Positions 10,291 through 21,806 of a stretch of DNA of 64,000 nucleotides are shown piece after piece. The stretch is from Cyathus striatus. Its lineage: Eukaryota > Basidiomycota > Agaricomycetes > Agaricales > Nidulariaceae. The number at the start of each line of letters is the position of its first letter. Position 1 is the first letter of the stretch. Both the position numbers and the translations under genes were made by a program. The notes under the pieces were generated by a model, which did no database searches, had not been told where the DNA came from, and saw only the letters and a program-made list of their open reading frames with translations. Location of the stretch: contig JAOVFP010000019.1 of assembly GCA_025738555.1 (NCBI GenBank), positions 2,294,001 to 2,358,000 on the forward strand, read 5' to 3'.

Positions 10291-13200
10291 CTCCTCCAGC
10301 ACCTATTGTTCCTGTGCAACATGTTCCCCACATCAATACACCTCCTCCACCACCTGATCACAATGTACAATGGAATCCTCCAATAATTATTGAAGCCACT
10401 TCTCCTCCCAACATTCAGCCTCAAAATATACAACGGGCTGAAAGTATTCCTCCACAAATTATCATTCCTCCAGGGGATCATTTAATAATTACTGATCATC
10501 CTCATATTGGGCCCCTTCCTGATCCTTTGCCCGCAAGTGCTGTCTCAAAAGGTTAAATCTATAATTATATTAATTATTACTTTTTAAAGGCAAGACAAAT
10601 ATACAATTGGGTGAACCTGTCATTCCTCCCAATTCATTAAATATTCAATGGAATGCTCCCTTTCCTGCTCCTCCCCCTGTTCATCCTTTTCATGTCAATC
10701 AACAATATCCTCCTAACTTTGAGCAAAATGCTCCTGCTCCTGTTCCTGTGCAAGTTCCTACATTTCATATTAATCAGCAAATTACACCTAATATTGTTTG
10801 GATTCCTCCTGTTGCTGCTCCTCCCATTCTTGTGTTTCATCCTGATCCTCCAAATATTGAACAGAATCCTCCTGCTCCAGTTGCCATTCGTGCATGACAG
10901 GTTAATGAACAGATTCATCCAGAGAATGAACAGAATCCTCCTGCTGAAGTTGGCATCCATGCATTTCGGGTTAATGAATACATTCATCCTGAAAATGACC
11001 ACATTCCTCCTAATCCTATTGCTCTTCAGCCATTTAGGTTTGTTGAGTTTAATCCACCAACTGCACTTGCTCCCCCTCCCTCTCCTCCCCCTCCTCCTCC
11101 CCCTCTTGCTCTTGCTCCTCCTGTACATGTTCCCTTATTTCAAGTCATGCCACAAATCCCTCAAAACATTGCACTACCACCTGATAATCCACCTCCTTTA
11201 TGCTTCATTGAAGAATATCCTGTGGTAAGTGTGTACATTATTAATTTAAATTATACTCTAACATATTATTTAGCCTCTGATGCAGGTTGAATGGGACATT
11301 CCTGTACTTGCTCAACCGCAGCCAATTCCTGATCCAATACAAGTAGATCAAAATATTATGGTTATAGACATACCAGATATTCCTCCACCTCTTCCCCCTC
11401 CTCCACACATTCCCATTGCTCACTGTCCATTTAATTGTAATTGGCCTAAATTCACTCTTGGTCCATTTACTGATGTCTGCCCTGACTGTAATGCATTGCA
11501 CTGGAAAGCTGAACGTTTGACTGCATCCACCAGGGAGCGTCTTCAATTTGGAAGTTGCTGTCTGACTGGAAAGGTTAAACTTCCAGCTTGGGGCCCATCT
11601 CCCAGGGAGTTGACAGAGCTGCTTGCAAAGGATGGAAACAAGAATTTCCAGGACAATATTCATCAATACAACTGTGCCTTTGCCATGACATCCATGGCAG
11701 TTGAGAAAAATGCTTCCATCCAGGCAGGAGGTCCATGTGTTTTCAGAATTGGAGGTCGAGTTACTCATTTTGCTGGATCACTCCTGCCTCGCCAAGGTCT
11801 TCCCAGAAAATATGCTCAGCTCTACATTCATGATCCATCTGAGGCACCTTCAGCTGAGGATCGAATTAATGGCCATCCTGCTAATCGTAATCTTAACATG
11901 GATGTCAATGTTATGAGAATATTGGATGACATTCTCTATCGTCATCATCCAGGTGCATCAGTCTATCGGAAGGCCTATGAGAAAATATGGAACAATAACC
12001 CTGCTCGCAATTTTCGCCTTGCCATTTGTCATCCTGTAGGCACAGACCGACGGCGATACAATGTTCCAACAGCAAATGAGATTGCAGTTCTTCTGCTTGG
12101 TGATGGTGATCAGGTTCAGGGACCTCGCGAGGTGATCATGCATCGCCTTGATGGTGCACTGGAGAGAATCAGTGAGGTAAATGCTATGTATTGGCCATTT
12201 CACTATCCAATCCTGTTTCCACAAGGTCAACTTGGATGGCAGCCTGGCATTCTATATCATGGTGTGGAGGAGGTGGATAATGTGGATCATGTGCCCAACA
12301 GGGCACCAGGAGAGGAGGAGGATCCACCCACAACAAGGAAGCGCAAGCATGTCTCACAAATTGAGCACTTTCACTACTACATCCATCCACGTATTGGTGA
12401 AAATCTTCATCAATTCAGGACAAAGAAGCTCTTTCAGGAGTATAGTGTGGATACATCACCACTGAACTTCCTGACCCTGAGACTGAACCTGAGCTGTATG
12501 ATTTGATTCTGAGAACAATGATTCACAAACCCTGCGGTCCTGGCAGCAATCAGCCATGTATGGAACATGGCAAGTGCTCAAAGGGATTTCCAAAGGCTTA
12601 TCGGGATGAGACCATCATCACAGATGATTCATATTCTGTCCTGAGAAGGAGGGAGATCACCAGATTTCAGCCCATGACCAGGGATGGGACCCCAGTGAAT
12701 AACTGCTGGGTTGTGCCATACAATCGATATCTGTCATGAAAGTACAGGTGCCACATTAATATTGAATGCATTGCATCAATCAAGGCCATCAAGTACATTT
12801 ACAAGTACATTTTCAAAGGCCATGATCGTGCTACAGTGGAGTTTTCAAGGGAACTGGATGAGATGAAGACATTCTTGGATGCTTGGTATGTCTCTCCCTG
12901 TGAGGCTCTGTGGCGACTGTTTGCTTTTAAATTGCATGAAGAGGTCCCAAATGTGGTTTGGCTGTCAATTCATCTTCCAAATGAGCAGTCTGTCATATAT
13001 GATCAGAATGCTGAAGATGTGCAGGAGGTGTTGGAGCGTGCATCAACACAAGATACAACTCTTACTGCTTACTTTAAGGCCAATATTCAATACCCAGCAG
13101 CACGAGAGGTTCTGTACCAGGACATGCCCAATACCTTTGTGTGGAATAAAACTGAGTGCACATGGACACTTCATCAGCGTGGATTTGCCATTGGACGGAC

Positions 13201-14848
13201 ATACTTTGTTCATCCAAATGCTGGGGAGCGATTCTACCTGCGAACATTGCTGACAGTGGTCAAAGGTGCAAAATCCTTTGCAGACTTGCGAACAGTTGAT
13301 GGAGTTGTGCATCGGACATTCAGAGAGGCATGTCTGGCTTTAGGTCTTCTGCAGGATGATGGTGAATGGAGAGAGTGTTTGCGAGATGCAGCTCAAATGA
13401 AGACAGGTTATCAGCTGCGCAGCCTGTTTGGGACCATTCTTCGAGACTGTGGGCCTGTGGATTATGTGGGACTCTGGAATGAATTTAAGGAACACATCTG
13501 TGATGATCTGGGACACATCATTCGAACACACCTTGATCTGGCAGATCCTACAGAGGAACAAATCTATGATTATGGGCTGTACCTGATTGATAAATTTCTA
13601 ATTAGTTCTGGCAAGTCTCTGTCAGACTGGGAAGATATGCCACTACCAACAGAAAACTGGCATGAACATGAGCAGCGAGCTAATAACAGGAGGGAAGACC
13701 AGACAAACAATCCATTGATTGCAATATACACTGCATACAATTTAGTGGAACAGCATGCTTTGGGTCAGGAGCGACTTGCAACTCTGAATGAGGAGCAGCG
13801 GGCAGCCTTTGATCAGATAGTGCAGGCCATTGAGTCAAAATCTGGGGAACTGTTCTTCTTGCATGGCCCTGGAGGAACAGGAAAGACCTATGTGTACAAC
13901 ACACTATGCTATTACCTTTGGGGGGAGGGAAAGATAGTGATTGTTGTTGCATCATCAGGGATTGCTGCTCTTCTGATTGTTGGAGGGCAAACAGCTCACT
14001 CTGTGTTCAAGATACCAATTGACATCAATGAGACATCAATGTGCAATATTGCACGAGGGTCAGATCTTGCTGGGCTGATTAAGAAGGCTGATGCAGTGAT
14101 TTGGGATGAGGCACCAATGCAGCACCGACATATCCATGAGGCAGTGAGCCGGACTTTCAAAGATCTTCGCCATGATCAGCGACCATTTGGAGGATGCACT
14201 GTGGTGTATGGTGGAGACTGGCAGCAAATCCTTCCTGTGGTGGTGCGAGGGAGCCGACCTCAAATTGTGTCAGCATGCCTTCAGAGATCTGATCTTTGGG
14301 CAGATGTTACAGTGATTCACTTGCGACGTAACATGCAATTGAATGTGGAGGATGCAGATGAACGAGATTTTGCTGCATGGCAGCTGGCTGTAGGTCATGG
14401 GGAGCACACTATTAATGAAGATATCCAAATACCAAATCACTTTAAGTGCATGTCAAATACTGTGGAATCCCTTATTTCAGCAATCTACCCTGGACTTGAT
14501 TCAGCTGAAGGACAGAATGATGAGTACTATGCTGAGTGAATGATTCTGTCAAGTCGGAATGATGATGTGGATGCTCTGAACTCTCAGATTCTGGCTTCAT
14601 TCCCAGGAGAAGCAACTTCATTACACAGTGCAGATACACTTCCAGAAGATCGTGGATATGATGGGGAACTTCTTTACCCTGTAGAGTACCTGAACACGAT
14701 CAACTGCTCTGGATTACCACTGGCACACTTGGAGTTGAAGATTGGATGTCCAGTAATGGTGCTTCGAAACCTGAGTGTTTCTGATGGAATATGCAATGGA
14801 AGCCGTGGAGTGATCACACAAATATGAAACCGAGTATTGGAAGTATGG

Positions 14849-15238
14849 TGTTAGGAATTCACATCTTATCTTATCTAATTCATATATCTTATCTTATCAC
14901 AGTCACCTGACACATATCACCTGACTTACAATGCAGACACCATGCATATCGACATGCATTATTCATCAAGACTATGGGCACAGTCCACAAGTTCGGCCAT
15001 GCTTGATACATACATAGTACATGAGTTTGCACAGTAAAAAGCACAGTAAACATGCATTATAGTGTAGGTAGATTACATGCAGTTACCTCATGGACTTTTA
15101 TTATAAATACATTCGTTTTAGTTAGATATTCTTTATTCTTGTGCTAGTTTATTCCAGACTTGCAATAAGATTCACTTCGCCTCTATCTTTTCGAGTGTTT
15201 AAGTTCGACTTCGAGTTTTTGCTTGTCTGTCGCTAACA
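14849..15238 (+). mobile_element. Solo LTR (390 bp) inserted in the Helitron helicase
   Basis: The ends are TGTTAG...CTAACA, and the flanks are tatgg (14844-14848) and tacgg (15239-15243), a 5-bp target duplication with one C/T difference at a CpG. Removing the LTR joins the helicase frame exactly: EV before it, then RLLTGDKKGCRVFIPQ after it. A TATAAATA box lies at 15102-15109. No internal retrotransposon sequence remains, so it is a solo LTR left by LTR-LTR recombination, Copia-like by size and ends. Confidence 0.88.
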
Positions 15239-15291
15239 TACGGTTATTAACTGGGGACAAGAAAGGGTGTCGAGTGTTCATACCACAGTTG

Positions 15292-16845
15292 AAAATAGAA
15301 CCATGAGTGTGTGTAGATATAATCTAAATGAGGTGCAATAAATTATAAGGAGCTCTAACTGATTGATACTCAGTATTCATCACAGATAATGATGTATAAC
15401 CACACGGGTGTAGATATATAACCATGATTAGATATTATATATTTGATTAGGACAGTAGTAATTAATGGTGTGTTTGATAAAGTTTGGGTTGAGGCATTGA
15501 GTGGTAGGAGAAGAGACATGTAAGTGATATAAGTTAAGTGTAAATGGTGATGGGTGATCGATGTGTGTGGATGTGTGTAGTGAGGATGTGTGGAGATGTA
15601 AACAACATGAGTGTGTTATTGGACACCTGTTTTGTGAGCAGGTTTCCCAGTATTTTGGTTTTGTTTCACAAGAAAGTCATGTTTCATAGTGAAAATTTAA
15701 GAAAGGGGTTGCTGAAATCAAGGTTGGTTGTGATGAAAAGATGATGTTATATATAATATCATATATATAAAAGGAATTTATGTGTAAATAGTGATGGATG
15801 TGATATATATGATATAAGATATGGGCAATATAGAATATATAAAATATATACATCACAGGTATGTCTTAAATCAACACGGGTGCAGATATAATGGTATATA
15901 AATACCAGCTAATATTTAGGGATTAAAAAATATTGATATATACAACACAGGTGATATATATGATATATGAGGATGACAATAGGATTATAATTTATAAATA
16001 ATAAATAATTTGATGGGCACTGTAGCAATGTATGGTGGATATACTAATGATTGAGGTGTATAATTTGAGTGTAATGAATAGAAATAGAGGTATTCATTAA
16101 AATAGATTTAGAACCGATAAGGGAATGAAAATAGCGAAGACTAAACTACATGGGTGTAGATACAAAAGTAGAATATTTGATGGTGGTGTGTTCATATTTG
16201 GGAATTGAGTGATAGGAGAATAGATATGTAAGTGATGTAATTTAAAATTAAATGGTGATGAGTGATGAATGTGAATGAATGTGTGTTGATATAAACCACT
16301 ATATAACCACACTCAGCTGTGATACATATGCTTTAATCTGTTCCCCCTTTGAATATAATAGGACACTTAAATATGTATATATTTATGAGGATAACTATAG
16401 GATTATAATGAGTAAATAATAAATTATTTGATGGGCACTATAGTAATTTTTAGTGGATATTGTAATGTTTGGGGTGTATAATTTAAGTGTAATGAATAGA
16501 AATAAGAGTATAAGTTGAAATATATTTAGGATGTTGAAGGGAATGAAAATAGTGAAGACTAAACTACATGAGTGTAAATATGGTGTTTTGTGTGAGAATA
16601 GAGGACACATGATGATGTGGCATGTGCGTCAATTGGAGATGGTGGAAGGCACATGGACAATAATGTGGTGTGATTAATGGAGATTGCATTGGGTGGAAGT
16701 AGATGAATGTGAAGTGAGCACAAATGATCATCCTTTTCAGGAAGATCTGCAATTGTTGTGAGTAGGACAACAAACAACAGAAGATCAAGGGTTCACCAAA
16801 AGAAAGAATGTGTATATCAGATAGGATATGCTGAGGAGGGATAGT
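15292..16845. repeat. Mosaic of short dispersed repeats (family R3)
   Basis: A unit of about 200 bp ('gatgggcact..tagt' through 'gggaatgaaaatag.gaagac') occurs at about 16010-16150, 16430-16570, 18520-18660 and, in part, 19098-19170. A second block, 'aggtgcaataaatta..ggagctctaactg', is at 15333-15400 and 18740-18800. A third block of about 280 bp at 16565-16845 recurs at 18818-19098. 'gtgtagatata' punctuates the region. There is no coding sequence. It may be non-autonomous transposon ends or subterminal repeats. Confidence 0.65.
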
Positions 16846-16884
16846 TTCTGAATGTATGGGATACAGTATCCCATACATTCAGAA
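16846..16884. repeat. Near-perfect 19-bp palindrome with 1-nt loop
   Basis: The arms ttctgaatgtatgggatac and its exact complement meet around a single base at 16865. The left arm is the end of the repeat block shared with 19090 and the right arm leads into the hAT fragment. It could be an inverted-repeat junction. Confidence 0.8.
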
Positions 16885-16899
16885 GTTTTCATGTAAGAT

Positions 16900-17406
16900 C
16901 TAACTAACCTTTGTTGTCCTTCAAGAATGCGGGTAGCAAACCCAATATCTTTGATATGATTCTGAAGCCCGCACATTCTCAGTCTCTTATACAACTTCAA
17001 GACGAAATTGATCGTTACTTGTCCACGGATACGGAGGATGTTGGTGATGTTTTACTTTGGTGGTGGGAACAGCGCACTATGTTTCCATGTCTATCGCGTA
17101 TGGCATTGGATTATCTCAGTATTCCCGGTGCGTTGAAACACTAAACCTCATTTTTCTTTTGCTTATGTCATTTTTACAGCCACTTCTGTTGACGTCGAGC
17201 GCATCTTCAGTCGGGGCCGCTTGTTGCTCTCTCATGTTCGTAGCCACCTCTCCGTTCAATCAATCCGCGCACTTTTATGTCTGGGAAGCTGGAGTGTTCT
17301 GGGATACATCAAAGACTCTGACATCGCAACAGTTATGAAGTTACCAGAGCTTGAGGGAGATGATAAAGAGGTGTTGGAGATGGGATGGGATCGCATTCAA
17401 AAGTAG
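16900..17406 (+). pseudogene. hAT transposase, C-terminal dimerisation region (fragment)
   Basis: hAT transposases end in a conserved dimerisation region. One exon (to about 17127) reads YLSTDTEDVGDVLLWWWEQR, then FPCLSRMALDYLSIP. After an intron of about 50 bp the next exon reads TSVDVERIFSRGRLLLSHVR, then SVQSIRALLCLGSWS, and ends at TAG 17404-17406. This is the classic hAT signature of A-x-S-V/x-E-R-x-F-S followed by R-x-x-L. The N-terminal three quarters are absent; a plus-strand hAT lacking just this part lies at 21807-24100. The 3' flank at 17470-17600 carries GGGTAACCC/GGGTTACC motifs and ends ...gccattgccta, which could be the element's terminus. Confidence 0.85.
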
Positions 17407-17469
17407 AAAGTAGTTTACATAGTATGTATACTAAAACAATGTCAATGGTTTGTGTCGTGATGCTACTAG

Positions 17470-17600
17470 TAACTGAATGGGTAACCCGCTACCCGTGTAC
17501 CCGTGAAATACTTACCCGTAGCATAAGGGTATGGGTTACCTTGGGTAAGGGTATGGGTGGCACTAAAAATACCCATGGGTTACCTGTGCCATTGCCTAGG
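17470..17600. mobile_element. Probable hAT 3' end with GGGTA subterminal motifs
   Basis: Six or more copies of gggta/taccc in both orientations lie in 130 bp just downstream of the hAT C-terminal exon. The minus strand reads TAGGCAATGGCACAGGTAAC inward from about 17599. A similar set occurs at 62238-62345. Confidence 0.5.
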
Positions 17601-17699
17601 GATACTTAGAGTCTAGAGACCATTGATCACTAATTGATACACAGTAGGTGTTATTGCACAGTGTAGATATATAACCACACAGGTAGATATATTCTCATG

Positions 17700-18110
17700 G
17701 GTCAGCAGGGGGTTTGGGGGTGCAACCCCCCAAGAAGAAAAAAAGCGGGGGTCTGGGGGCACAGCCCCTCAGCCTTTGAACTGGGATGAAGAAGCAGGGG
17801 GTCTGGGGGGCGCAGCCCCACAGTAAGCTGTCATCTGTGTGGAGCGGAGGAGGGAGCCGACAGGCTCCCGTACCCGTAGTGGAGCACGGGTGTAAAGCTT
17901 GTCTATATATAATGAGACAAGGCGTGTGGAAATTGGGTATATATGGGACTTTTGGGGGTCAGGGTCTCAGGGGTTTTGATGGGGTCCTGTTGCTCAACAC
18001 ACATGGATGTAAACAATGTTAAATATAAACAATATTATAGATGACCAAGCATCCTCAAAGTAAATGACTAAGCATCAAAAGAGAAGGCCTGGGAAAGTGG
18101 ATATATTAGA
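17700..18110 (+). mobile_element. Helitron-type leader segment with GC-rich hairpins, copy 1
   Basis: The GC-rich tract 'gggggtctggggggcgcagc' and relatives (17705-17880) form hairpins (ggggctg/cagcccc, gggttg/caaccc). They are followed by the TATA block at 17904-17920 and by 'gactaagcat' motifs near 18067. It matches 19205-19640. No open frame follows, so this is a decayed or non-autonomous copy. Confidence 0.5.
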
Positions 18111-19200
18111 TGTAAGTGTGGGACACTTGAAAATGTGCACGCCACAATGGGTGATTAAGTAATGGCTGGAGTTCTGCTACTGGCACTTCCTTCCCTTCCC
18201 TTCTCTTCCCCCCCTTCCCCCCCTTGAATATAAAACCAAAATAATGGAGTATATTTGAATGGATAATAATGGCACTATAATAATTAAATTTCGGATTTAT
18301 GTGAGTATTGTAGTGATTTATAGTGTATTTGTGATGTAATTTAAATGTTTTTGGTGATGGGTGTGATATTCAGGAAGACTGTTATTCTGGGCAATTGTTG
18401 AGGGTGTAAAATTTGATATATATGACATGGGGGATATAATGAGGAATATTGATACATACCACAAGGGTGATATATATGATATATGGATGACAATAGGATT
18501 ATAATTCATAAATAATAAAATATTTGATGGGCACTGTAGTAATGTATGGTGGATATACTAATGTTCTTAGTGTATAATTTGAGTGTAATGAATAGAAATA
18601 GGAGTATTCATTAAAATATATTTATTGTGTTGAAGGCAATGAAAATAGTGAAGACTAAGAGTAGTAAAGGAAGAATAAAAGTGTAGTATAAATAATTTAG
18701 TGTGTTTCTTATGACATGGGTGATATAACCTAAATCAGGTGCAATAAATTAAAGGGAGCTCTAACTGATTGATACTCAGTATTCATTGCCTTGGGTGTAG
18801 ATATAAACTACACAGGTGTAAATATGGTGCTTTATGTGAGAATAGAGAACACATGAGGATGTGGCATGTGGATCAATTGGAGATGGTGGAAGGCACATGG
18901 ACAATAGTGTGCTGTGATTAATGGAGATTGCATTGTGTGGAAGTAGATCAATGTGATCTGAGTACAAATGATCATCATTTTCAGGGAGATCTGCAATTGT
19001 TGTGAGTAGGACAACAAACAACAGAAGATCAAGGCTTCATGAAAAGAAAGAATCTGTATATCAGATAGGATATGCTGAGGAGGGACAGTTTCTGAGTGTA
19101 ATAAATAGAAATAGGAGTATTCATTAAAATATATTTATTCTGTTCAAGGGAATGAAAATAGTGAAGACTAAACAACATGGGTGTAGATATAACCTACATG
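18111..19200. repeat. R3 repeat mosaic, second cluster
   Basis: Contains second copies of the R3 blocks described for 15292-16845 (18480-18660, 18740-18800, 18818-19170). Short open frames here are shadows of the repeats. Confidence 0.6.
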
Positions 19201-20002
19201 GGTGTAGATATATGGCTCATGGGTCAGCAGGGGGTTTGGGGGGTGCAACCCCCCAAGAAGAAAAAAAGTGGGGGTCTGGGGGTGCAGCCCCTCAGCCTTT
19301 GGAACTGGGATTAAGAAGTGGGGGGTCTGGGGGGCACAGCCCCACAGCAAGCTGTCATCTGTGTGGAGCAGAGGAGGGAGCCGACAGGCTTCTGTACCCA
19401 TAGCAGAGCATGGGTGTAAAGCCTGTCTTATATATAATGAGACAAGGTGTGTGGAAATTGGTGTATATGGTGCATGGGAATTTTTTTGGGTGAATGGGAA
19501 CTTTTTGTGTGGGAATTGATGGACTCGAAATGGAAAAGGATGCAAACGATGTTCAACAATGTGTAAATAAAAATAAATGATATATGTGACTAAGCATCTT
19601 CAAAATGGATGGATGCAAACAATGTTCAACAAAAGTAAATGACTAAGCATCTTGAAAAGGTTGCAACCGCATTATTAAGCACTTTAGTATTAGTAAGCAA
19701 TTTTGGCGGAATGGTTGCCACACAGCTCTATTCATATTAGAGTTGGGACCGCTCTCTGTGTGCAGTGTGTAGGGAGATTGGTGTGGCACAATTTTTAGTT
19801 GCCCCCCTTCCTCTTTAGGAAGTAGCTCCACTTTCAACTACCACTGTTCCCACCAATTTCGCCTTTTTCTTCTCTGTGTCATTGGGATAGCCCAGCTAGA
19901 CCAAATAACTGCCCTGTTTATTCACAAGGTACAGAACAAATTCAGTGGCATCCTTGTATGTGATATTGCTTCTTAATGAGTGAGGATGATGTGTACTGAT
20001 CA
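19201..20002 (+). mobile_element. Helitron-type leader segment, copy 2
   Basis: The order matches copy 1: GC-rich hairpins (19225-19390), TATA block at 19429-19441, then a leader resembling 9530-9710 with duplicated 'ggatgcaaacaatgttcaac' segments (19540 and 19612). It leads into an RG-rich open frame. Confidence 0.5.
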
Positions 20003-20336
20003 TTGTTTAAAAGGTCAACTCCCATCAGCACTGCTGAGCAAGCATGCCAAAATGCACGGCAGGCTGAGCATGAGTTACATGTACTGGACACCCCTGCAAA
20101 TAGGCGGGAACCTCTGCCTGCTGCAGGTTCCTCTGCCCAGCCTCCATATGCCCATCTACCTGCTGATTTGGAGGCCTGGCGTGTGAGTCTTCCTCCCATT
20201 GTGCCACCCATTGGTAGGGGAAGGGGTAGGGGTAGAGGTAGGGGAAGTGGCCAGAGTGGAGGAAATGGTGAATCAAGTGTGTGGGGTGGTTCAAGTCATC
20301 ATCGAGGAAGGGGAAGGGGAAGGGTACAGCTACAGC
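20003..20336 (+). pseudogene. Truncated N-terminus of a second Helitron-like ORF (RG-rich)
   Basis: The frame opens after a Helitron-type leader and reads RSTPISTAEQACQNARQAEH, then a Pro-rich segment and an Arg-Gly repeat (GRGRGRGRGRGSG at about 20215). RG repeats are common in nucleic-acid-binding tails. It runs into a hAT-type element end at 20337, and nothing of the Rep or helicase follows. Assignment to a Helitron is inferred from the shared upstream leader. Confidence 0.4.
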
Positions 20337-20470
20337 TAGTGTTGTTGTGGCTCGGCTTGAGGAGCCATAGCCACCCAAGCTGAGCTGATTTTTAGCCAGC
20401 CATAGCCGGTCTCACAGCTCGCAGCTTATGTGGCTCACTGTCCAGCTAAGGGTATCAGCTGGCAGACTTC
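20337..20470 (+). mobile_element. Truncated copy of the TAGTGTTGCCG-ended hAT-type element
   Basis: TAGTGTTGTTGTGGCTCGGC at 20337 corresponds to the right end of the 31849-32751 element (TAGTGTTGCCGCGGCTCGGC), with two CG to TG changes. The GGCT/AGCC-rich subterminal motifs follow to about 20460. I could not find the opposite end. Confidence 0.6.
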
Positions 20471-21806
20471 CAAATTTAGAAATGTCTCAGATCCCTTACC
20501 TCTGAGTGAATCACTCACCCCTTCTCCTACATGCAACCAACATGCTCCCTCCATGCTCCCTCCTTGCATACGCTAATTTAAATCAGTTATGAGTATTTTG
20601 ATCTCAATATATGTATTTGCACTGCAGTTTCAATTGTTTCAGTTAGTTTTTAGATTACTTACCATTAACCACTGAATCCTATTTCAAGCTGTACTTTTTC
20701 TCCATATCACTTCCAAAATATAGTTGCACTATTCACCATCCTCTGGATGAAAAGTTTGATAGTTTCAGAATGATCTTTCTAGTAGTAAGGCCTTCATCAC
20801 GAAGATTCAATGACATGTGGCTCTCTGGTAGTAGGGTTCTCAAGAAGTCTCCAGTGCAATGTTTCAGTATCATGAATGCAAGCTACTTAATATCCGTAGT
20901 GGTATGCTCCAATTCTGCCTTATTCTATGCCTTTCTGAGACCTTGAAATTTAATTAGGTTCTTATCTATTCGTTTCAGCATAGGAGAACACAATCTTGGG
21001 GTGTGCAGCTCCATAATCTTCAAAACTTTCTCAAGATATCTCAGATGTAATATTTCAGTATCATGAAGATGAGATACTTAATATCCACAGTGGTACACTC
21101 TCATTCTCCTTTATTCTTCACATTCCTGAGACCCTGCAGCTGAATAAGGCCAGCTGTATTCGTTTCAGCATGAGGCAATGCCAAACAGTGTTTTGTCCTT
21201 CAATGGTCTTCAAGAATTCTTGATTAGTCTCAAATGTGATGTTTCAGCACCATGAAAACAAGATGCTTAATATCCGCAGTGGTATGTTCCTGTTCTTCTT
21301 TAGTATTCTTCGCTTTTCTGAGACCCTGTAATCGGACTAGGCCCTCCTCCATTGTTTCATGCAGGACAACAGAGTCTTGCCATTCTACAGTCTTCAGACT
21401 CTTCATTTGCAATATATGAAACTTTTATGACAATGCAAGGTTTCTGTGACTTTCCATTTTTTTCGTCGCATCTTTATATTTAACTGACTTTATTTCCATT
21501 AGAACTTCATTCCCCACTTTGTTTCTATTGTACTATGCAACGGAAAAGTACTCGTCAAAAGAACTATGCCAACAGCGCACTGGAGACAGTATTCCATATC
21601 AAGGATATAGCCGAAAGTATGTATTCCATTTAAAGACTTTGTTTCACTCATAACAAACTTTGGGGAAATGTAACAGAAACACATTGTACTAGTAAAAAGT
21701 CAAAATTGGTCAGAGTTGCTGAAACCGAGCCAGTGGTAGACATAAATGTAAGATACTACCTTAGCTTTTATATTATTTGGTGGTAGCTGAGTGTTGTTAG
21801 ATTCGA
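20471..21806. repeat. Weak internal repeat, otherwise unassigned
   Basis: A block of roughly 200 bp is repeated about three times: 'tgtttcagtatcatgaa.gc.a..tacttaatatccg.agtggta', at about 20862, 21049 and 21239, followed by 'ctgagacc.tg' and 'ttcgtttcagcat'. It contains no sustained open frame. It may be decayed tandem coding repeats or the 5' flank of the hAT gene. Confidence 0.5.

Larger units (their letters stand above)
9753..15291 (+). pseudogene. Helitron RepHel (Helitron N domain + Pif1-type helicase), internally deleted and broken
   Basis: Helitrons move by rolling-circle replication using a Rep nuclease fused to a Pif1 helicase. Here a Pro-rich N-terminus with a 46-residue repeat (period 138 bp, near 10051 and 10189) is followed, after an intron near 11225-11285, by a Helitron N domain (CPDCNALHWKAERL at about 11480; LPRKYAQLYIHDP at about 11800). 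The Rep Tyr motif KYIYKYIFKG is at 12790-12819. The helicase has Walker A GPGGTGKT (13865-13888), IWDEAP (about 14100) and GGDWQQILPVV (14211-14243). Near 12450-12460 the frame jumps from LFQEYSVD directly to ELPDPETEPELYDL. The stretch that normally lies between, including the Rep HUH motif, is missing. TGA stops are at 10895, 12737, 14537 and 14825. A solo LTR splits the helicase at 14849. Coding similarity ends at FIPQ, 15291. Confidence 0.9.

Noticed and set aside
10637..11228. ORFs on the opposite strand and shifted frame (163 and 191 codons) in the Helitron N-terminus
   Set aside because: They are shadows of the Pro-rich coding repeats; composition (Arg/Asn- and Leu-rich) follows the real frame.
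17700..19450. GC-rich hairpins as bacterial-type terminators or contaminating prokaryotic DNA
   Set aside because: They are embedded in AT-rich fungal repeats, present twice in the same arrangement and linked to a TATA leader seen at a Helitron.
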